A DNA stretch of 64,000 nt, from contig NZ_VKAD01000001.1 of the NCBI RefSeq assembly GCF_008041945.1, positions 868,001 to 932,000 on the forward strand, in the 5' to 3' direction. Positions within the stretch are counted from its first letter, which is position 1. The number at the start of each line of letters is the position of its first letter. The notes under the pieces were generated by a model that was given only the letters and a program-made list of their open reading frames with translations, searched no databases and was not told where the DNA came from. Shown piece by piece: positions 60,401-64,000 of the stretch. The DNA is from Reinekea thalattae. GTDB lineage: Bacteria; Pseudomonadota; Gammaproteobacteria; Pseudomonadales; Natronospirillaceae. The position numbers and the translations under genes were made by a program.

Positions 60401-60480
60401 CTTGTCGCTCACAAGTAAAGCGACTTAGCCACCAGCAACTTGCTCACCCACTGCAATACTTATTAAAACAGGCTGTCTAA
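57448..60480 (+). CDS. ydiJ: YdiJ-type FAD/Fe-S D-2-hydroxyglutarate dehydrogenase
   Basis: The 1010 residues follow E. coli YdiJ closely over their whole length by eye. Order: PCMH-type FAD domain (LSPRGGGTGTNGQSL, PELSTSNRATIGGMINTDASGQGS), FAD-oxidase C-terminal domain with GMFGHVDAGVLHVRPALD and LLWGEHGKG, two cysteine sets for 4Fe-4S (CNGNGACFNYDPLDAMCP, CLSCKSCKGQCP), and a CCG-type domain with VGCCGMAGTFGHE. YdiJ oxidises D-2-hydroxyglutarate to 2-oxoglutarate and passes electrons on. A single gene, with a CoA-transferase 120 bp downstream. Confidence 0.92.
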   Translation: MLPRLHEIDSVQQSYLAFLKALQECGFSGELCPDYANRTVLATDNSIYQVLPQAVVYPKNTQDVQHICRLAATDEWQHIVLSPRGGGTGTNGQSLTDGIVVDLSRHMNQLLEINAKEGWVRVQTGVIKDQLNQALKPFGLFFAPELSTSNRATIGGMINTDASGQGSVRYGKTRDHVLQLSTVLLGGELMHSAAMSKQQLEPMLSQQDRISQVHATVNDIYQRREQDIKAKFPPLNRCLTGYDLAHIYEQDHFNLNSVLCGSEGTLGFIVEAKLNVLPIPKTSALVNVFYDSFEASLRDAQSLMSAKPASIETIDSTVLGLAKQDIIWHTVSQHFNAPAIEGINLVEYTGDSEEELQQQLQQLTQRLESETGKAGKNTGFSIAMGSIDVKQIWTMRKKAVGLLGNANGERRPVPFVEDTAVPPENLADFIMEFRAVLDREKLRYGMFGHVDAGVLHVRPALDLKDEQQFKLIRKITAEVVELVKKYNGLLWGEHGKGVRSEFSPDFFGDLYPELQNLKRAFDPFNQLNPGKIANADDKVELLKIDQVTTRGELDRTISLKNWSQFSSGMYCNGNGACFNYDPLDAMCPSYKISLDRKQSPKGRASLIREWLRLLENKSYDTTELIKQRQLPLLHFIPRAFNSLTKGFGQYDFNHEIESAMSTCLSCKSCKGQCPVKVDVPEFRSQFLQHYYSRYLRPLKDYFIGMLEFIMPLLTLTPVKWLYNFFMSQRPIKALLKHIAGMVDSPLLSSVNFKQELKKRDVHYATAKNIDGLSDTEKARSLIIVQDAFTSFFETETFMDIVDCLKLLGFNVFIMPYQPNGKPLHIHGFLKLFKRVSNKALKRLTALQQSGIALVGIDPAMTLTYRTEYQNYTDGSAVNVQLLQEFLLQNRPLLQSHAQYFKPGVAKLLGHCTEKTNAPAAVKDWVAIFSALNQELREEQVGCCGMAGTFGHETRNRDNSEQIYNLSWRNVIQENEPETLLTTGYSCRSQVKRLSHQQLAHPLQYLLKQAV

Positions 60481-60605
60481 ACATCAGCCAACCGATTTCC
60501 ATGAACCGCGACGAAAACCAAATCGTACGATAAAACAGACTAAACAATCAGTTTAGCACCGCCTAACGGCGCTAAATAAAAGAGAGATTAAGGACCCGAT
60601 TGATC

Positions 60606-62774
60606 ATGTGTTCGACATTAAAAACTACAGATTACACCAACCTTTTGGAACTCGCTGAGGAGCTTTTCAAAAAACTCGACGGCAATATTGTTATGGGCGT
60701 GCCCATTGGTATTGGTAAAGCAACACACATGATTAATGCAGTCTATAACGTTGCTAAAAAGAACCCTCAGTACCGTCTAGAAATTAATTCAGCCTTGTCG
60801 TTAAACCGACCTAAATTAAAAACCGACCTTGAGCGCCGACTACTAGAGCCGTTCTTTGACCGTCAGTTTAAAGATTTACCCGAATTAGAATTTGCTAACG
60901 ATGTTCTTAGTAAAAAATTACCTGCTAACGTCTCCATTGTTGAATTCTATTTTAAGCCGGGTGAAGTATTAAAAAACCCAAAAGCTCAGCAATATGCACT
61001 GTCCAGCAACTACACTCACGTACCGCGTGATTTGATGGCTCGAAATTGTAATCTGGTTTGTCAGATGATCGGCAAAAAAGAAGAGCAAGGTCGCACTCGT
61101 TACAGCCTAGGTTCCAACCCAGACGTTACCATCGACGTACAAAATATGATGCGTGAGGCAACTGCTCAAGACGGCAAACCACGCTTCATGATTGGTCAGG
61201 TCAACGACCAAATGCCATTCATGCCAAACGATGCTGAAGTAGCTGCAGACTTTTTCGATCTTATTCACGACGATTCAGCGCTGTACAGTCCGATCTTTGC
61301 AACGCCTTATACTCCAGTAACACCAGCTGATCACATGATTGGTTTTTACACCAGTCTGTTAATTAAAGATGGTGGCTCGTTACAAATTGGTATTGGTTCA
61401 TTAGGCGATGCCATTGTTAACTCTTTGTTGGTCAGAAACAGCCAAAACGACATCTACCAACGTCTCATTGGTCAAACCGAAGCTTTGTCGAAATTCCCAG
61501 TCGTAAAATCCATTGGCGGCTCAGAACCATTTGAGCAAGGGCTATACGGCAACACAGAAATGCTCGTACCAGGCTATCTGGAACTGAAAAAGGGCGACAT
61601 CTTAAAGCGTAAAGTTTACGACGACCTGCACATCCAAGAACTGGTTAATCAAGGCTTAGATCCAAACCAGCCATCATTAGAGTGGCTAGACGCCTTAATT
61701 CAGTTAGAAAGAATCACTCCGCACTTAACACAAAGTCACGTTGACTACCTAAAACAGTGGGGTCTACTAAAAGCGGAAGTGAGCTACAACGATGAAACGC
61801 TGAGCTATGAAGGCAAGTCCGTTGCCGCGTCATTAACAGCCGACGAAACTCGTCAATGGCTGACACAACATGGTTTAGGCGATCGCATTTTAGGAGCCCG
61901 AGTTATTCACGCTGGCTTCTTTGTTGGTGGCCACCAGTTCTATGATTCGTTGCGTAACATGCCAGAAGCTGAACTCAATGAATTCAATATGACGTCGGTA
62001 ATGTTCACAAACCAAATTAAGGGCAACGAAGAGCTGCGTATTAAGCAATTGCAGCACGCGCGCTTTATTAACACCTGCATGAAAACAACTCTCTCTGGTG
62101 CTGCCGCAAGTGATGGCTTAGCAGATGGTAAAGTTGTTAGTGGTGTCGGTGGCCAGTTTAACTTTGTCACCATGGGTCATGAAATTCCTGACGCTCGCTC
62201 TATTCTAATGATGCGTTCTTGCCGCCGCCGTGGTGCCGAAGCAGTCAGTAATATTGTTATGAATTATGGTCACGTCACCGTACCACGCCATATGCGCGAC
62301 ATTGTGGTCAGCGAATACGGCATTGCCGACTTACGTGCAAAAACCGACCAAGAGATCATTGAAGAGTTGCTAAAAATCACCGACTCACGCTTCCAAGAAG
62401 ATCTGATCCAAAAGGCCAAGCAAGCGGGCAAGTTGCGTCCAGATTACAAACTGCCTGAAAGCGCCAAGCACAATACCCCTGAAGCACTCAGCCAGCTGTT
62501 AGCAGACTTTAAAGAACAGTTCCCTGCCTTCCCGTTCGGTTGCGATCTAACCGACCAAGAAGTGGCTATTGGTGGCGCATTGCGCCAGCTAAAAACCAAC
62601 GTCGATAAAAAATGGCCATTGGTAAAAGCGTTGCTGTCTAAGGTGTCTGTAGAGCGTAAAATGGAAACCAAGGAATACTTAGAACGACTTGGCTTGTATG
62701 AGGTTAAAGGCATCAAGCAACGCATTCTAAGAAAGCTGGTTATCAGCGTTTTACCATCCCAACTAAATCGCTAA
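60606..62774 (+). CDS. Acetyl-CoA hydrolase/CoA-transferase family protein, long form
   Basis: The 722-residue protein belongs to the family of acetyl-CoA hydrolases and succinate/propionate CoA-transferases. Visible are GSLQIGIGSLGDAIVNSLL, and the C-terminal block SGVGGQFNFVTMGHEIPDARSILMMRSC followed by VTVPRHMRDIVVSEYGIADLRAKTDQE. It is about 200 residues longer than typical members, with an additional segment at about 350-500 and a long C-terminal tail. ATG 60606 is 11 bases after AGGA; TTG 60600 is also possible. Substrate unknown. Confidence 0.85.
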   Translation: MCSTLKTTDYTNLLELAEELFKKLDGNIVMGVPIGIGKATHMINAVYNVAKKNPQYRLEINSALSLNRPKLKTDLERRLLEPFFDRQFKDLPELEFANDVLSKKLPANVSIVEFYFKPGEVLKNPKAQQYALSSNYTHVPRDLMARNCNLVCQMIGKKEEQGRTRYSLGSNPDVTIDVQNMMREATAQDGKPRFMIGQVNDQMPFMPNDAEVAADFFDLIHDDSALYSPIFATPYTPVTPADHMIGFYTSLLIKDGGSLQIGIGSLGDAIVNSLLVRNSQNDIYQRLIGQTEALSKFPVVKSIGGSEPFEQGLYGNTEMLVPGYLELKKGDILKRKVYDDLHIQELVNQGLDPNQPSLEWLDALIQLERITPHLTQSHVDYLKQWGLLKAEVSYNDETLSYEGKSVAASLTADETRQWLTQHGLGDRILGARVIHAGFFVGGHQFYDSLRNMPEAELNEFNMTSVMFTNQIKGNEELRIKQLQHARFINTCMKTTLSGAAASDGLADGKVVSGVGGQFNFVTMGHEIPDARSILMMRSCRRRGAEAVSNIVMNYGHVTVPRHMRDIVVSEYGIADLRAKTDQEIIEELLKITDSRFQEDLIQKAKQAGKLRPDYKLPESAKHNTPEALSQLLADFKEQFPAFPFGCDLTDQEVAIGGALRQLKTNVDKKWPLVKALLSKVSVERKMETKEYLERLGLYEVKGIKQRILRKLVISVLPSQLNR

Positions 62775-62981
62775 ATTAAACGCGCAAATGTAATCAACTG
62801 ATAGGATTCTGGCTCAGACTCTGCTATATCTTAATAGCAGTGGCTGGGTCAGTGTTCTATTTGTTCAGCCGATATTGTCTATACTGATAACGGTTCAAAG
62901 CAGCCGATAAACAGAGGCAACAGGGTTACATCAGCCTATTTTTAGTGCCTTTTAGCAAGCACCCAGAAAATTGAGTCGTCG

Positions 62982-64000
62982 ATGAAGTTACAAAACAGAT
63001 TTATTACAAACATCGGGTTTCTAGTTGGCATCATCTCACTGCTCTGTATTTTCTTTATTCAAAAAAATATTCGCCAATACAACTCCGAACAATTGGATCG
63101 CCAATTGTCAGCTCAACTAACCACCAGTAGCGACTACTTTAATGAGGTTATAAATAACACCCAGTCCAATCTAAACCTAATTGGACAAAATATCCTGGTG
63201 CAAGATTACCTCGCTGCAACACAAGTGGATCATAAGCAATACGCACAGGCGTTGATCGTCCGTCTATTCAATCAATACATTACTCTGAATGATGTTTACT
63301 CTGAAATCAGCATCATATTACCAGACGGACAAGAGGCTATTTCGGTTCAGCAGACGCCTTCTGAAAATGAACCTATTAGCTACGACTCAAGTCTTGCACG
63401 AATAGAGTCAGACCACCTAGAGTACATCAATAACATTTCGTTTCTCTTGGAACATACTCAAGAGGATGATCGCCTTGCTGCCTATTACCCTATTATCAGT
63501 ATTCCGCAACAGCATCCGCTAGGCTTCCTCAAAATATCCATTAGTCTGCCGTTGATCTCAAACAAGCTCAGCTCTAAGTTATTTATTATCGGCTTTTATT
63601 ACGACAGTAAAAATATAATAGACGACACCATCAGCGCTGAATTTGGCCTCAGCATGACAGATAATCTGGATAGCAAAGATTACTTTTATCAGCAGAACGA
63701 AATTTTTGATGATTTTTATATTCGCACTATTCGCAAGGTCGATGTCTTAAGCGCAGAAACAAAGGCGCTAATATTAAGCAGCTGGCTGTATATTGCTCTG
63801 GCGATTATCCTAATTGTGCTTATCAGTATCATTATTTTAAGAAAAACGATTCTAGAGCCTTTAGACCTATTTGCAGGCCTAGTAGAGCGGTCTGATATCT
63901 ACAGTCATAAACCAGAGAAGTTCGAAAAATTTAATGACTATGAATTTAAAGCCCTCACCCGCAGCCTCAATAAACTCATGGTTCGCTTGCAGCGTTCATC
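62982..64000 (+). CDS. Membrane sensor protein, cut by the window end
   Basis: An open frame from ATG 62982 runs to the edge (339 codons so far). It has a membrane helix at about 9-26, a periplasmic region of about 230 residues (YFNEVINNTQSNLNLIGQNILVQDYL resembling Cache-type sensor N-termini), a second helix WLYIALAIILIVLISIIIL at about 267-285, then a HAMP-like linker (RKTILEPLDLFAGLVE). The output domain lies beyond the window, so histidine kinase, diguanylate cyclase or chemoreceptor are all possible. Confidence 0.75.
   Translation, partial: MKLQNRFITNIGFLVGIISLLCIFFIQKNIRQYNSEQLDRQLSAQLTTSSDYFNEVINNTQSNLNLIGQNILVQDYLAATQVDHKQYAQALIVRLFNQYITLNDVYSEISIILPDGQEAISVQQTPSENEPISYDSSLARIESDHLEYINNISFLLEHTQEDDRLAAYYPIISIPQQHPLGFLKISISLPLISNKLSSKLFIIGFYYDSKNIIDDTISAEFGLSMTDNLDSKDYFYQQNEIFDDFYIRTIRKVDVLSAETKALILSSWLYIALAIILIVLISIIILRKTILEPLDLFAGLVERSDIYSHKPEKFEKFNDYEFKALTRSLNKLMVRLQRS

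Overview
The window reads as a typical bacterial chromosome segment from a motile, respiring, Gram-negative gammaproteobacterium. Gene content (System I cytochrome c maturation, LolB, Lnt, NfuA, TyrR, MtgA, YdiJ, HemA-PrfA-PrmC) and moderate GC suggest a marine Oceanospirillales-like lineage. Something near Reinekea is a guess, not a result. No rRNA, tRNA, CRISPR array, insertion sequence or prophage was recognised. Coding density is high and genes lie in short operons closed by clear, often bidirectional, terminators.

Layout. 64-7145 (minus): complete ccmABCDEFGHI operon. 7286-9840 (plus, divergent): a FliK-like protein and a soluble FlhB C-terminal-like protein. 10076-12446: lnt, then a convergent M48 lipoprotein protease. 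12855-17997: branched-chain amino acid type ABC transporter livGFHM with the binding protein convergent on the other strand. 18538-21895: ackA-pta. 22367-23059: MaoC-type hydratase. 23552-26980: a chemoreceptor followed 6 bp later by an extracellular solute-binding protein, with no permease. 27096-30266 (minus): hemA-prfA-prmC. 30436-37298 (plus): TPR lipoprotein, lolB, ispE, prs, rplY, pth, ychF. 37538-41484: unclassified ATP-grasp protein, OlsF-like two-domain acyltransferase, DinB-like protein, YHS-domain protein. 41648-47151: nfuA, metH, mtgA. 47478-52906: second chemoreceptor (dCache), tyrR, and a coupled PAP2 phosphatase/glycosyltransferase pair. 53087-57258: GNAT-like protein, glyoxalase I, proS, CBS protein. 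57448-62774: YdiJ-type D-2-hydroxyglutarate dehydrogenase and an acetyl-CoA hydrolase/CoA-transferase. 62982-end: a membrane sensor cut by the window edge.

How the genes work together. The left end makes c-type cytochromes. The centre serves tetrapyrrole synthesis, translation termination, outer-membrane lipoprotein sorting, isoprenoid and PRPP synthesis. AckA-Pta, YdiJ and the CoA-transferase serve acetate and hydroxy-acid metabolism. Two chemoreceptors, the FliK/FlhB-like pair and the terminal sensor point to motility and environmental sensing. Most genes are housekeeping. The less ordinary parts are the chemoreceptor/binding-protein pair, the ATP-grasp/OlsF-like/DinB/YHS cluster, the PAP2-glycosyltransferase pair, and several strikingly perfect palindromes or short repeats upstream of genes (ackA, the olsF-like gene, metH, the second chemoreceptor, rplY).
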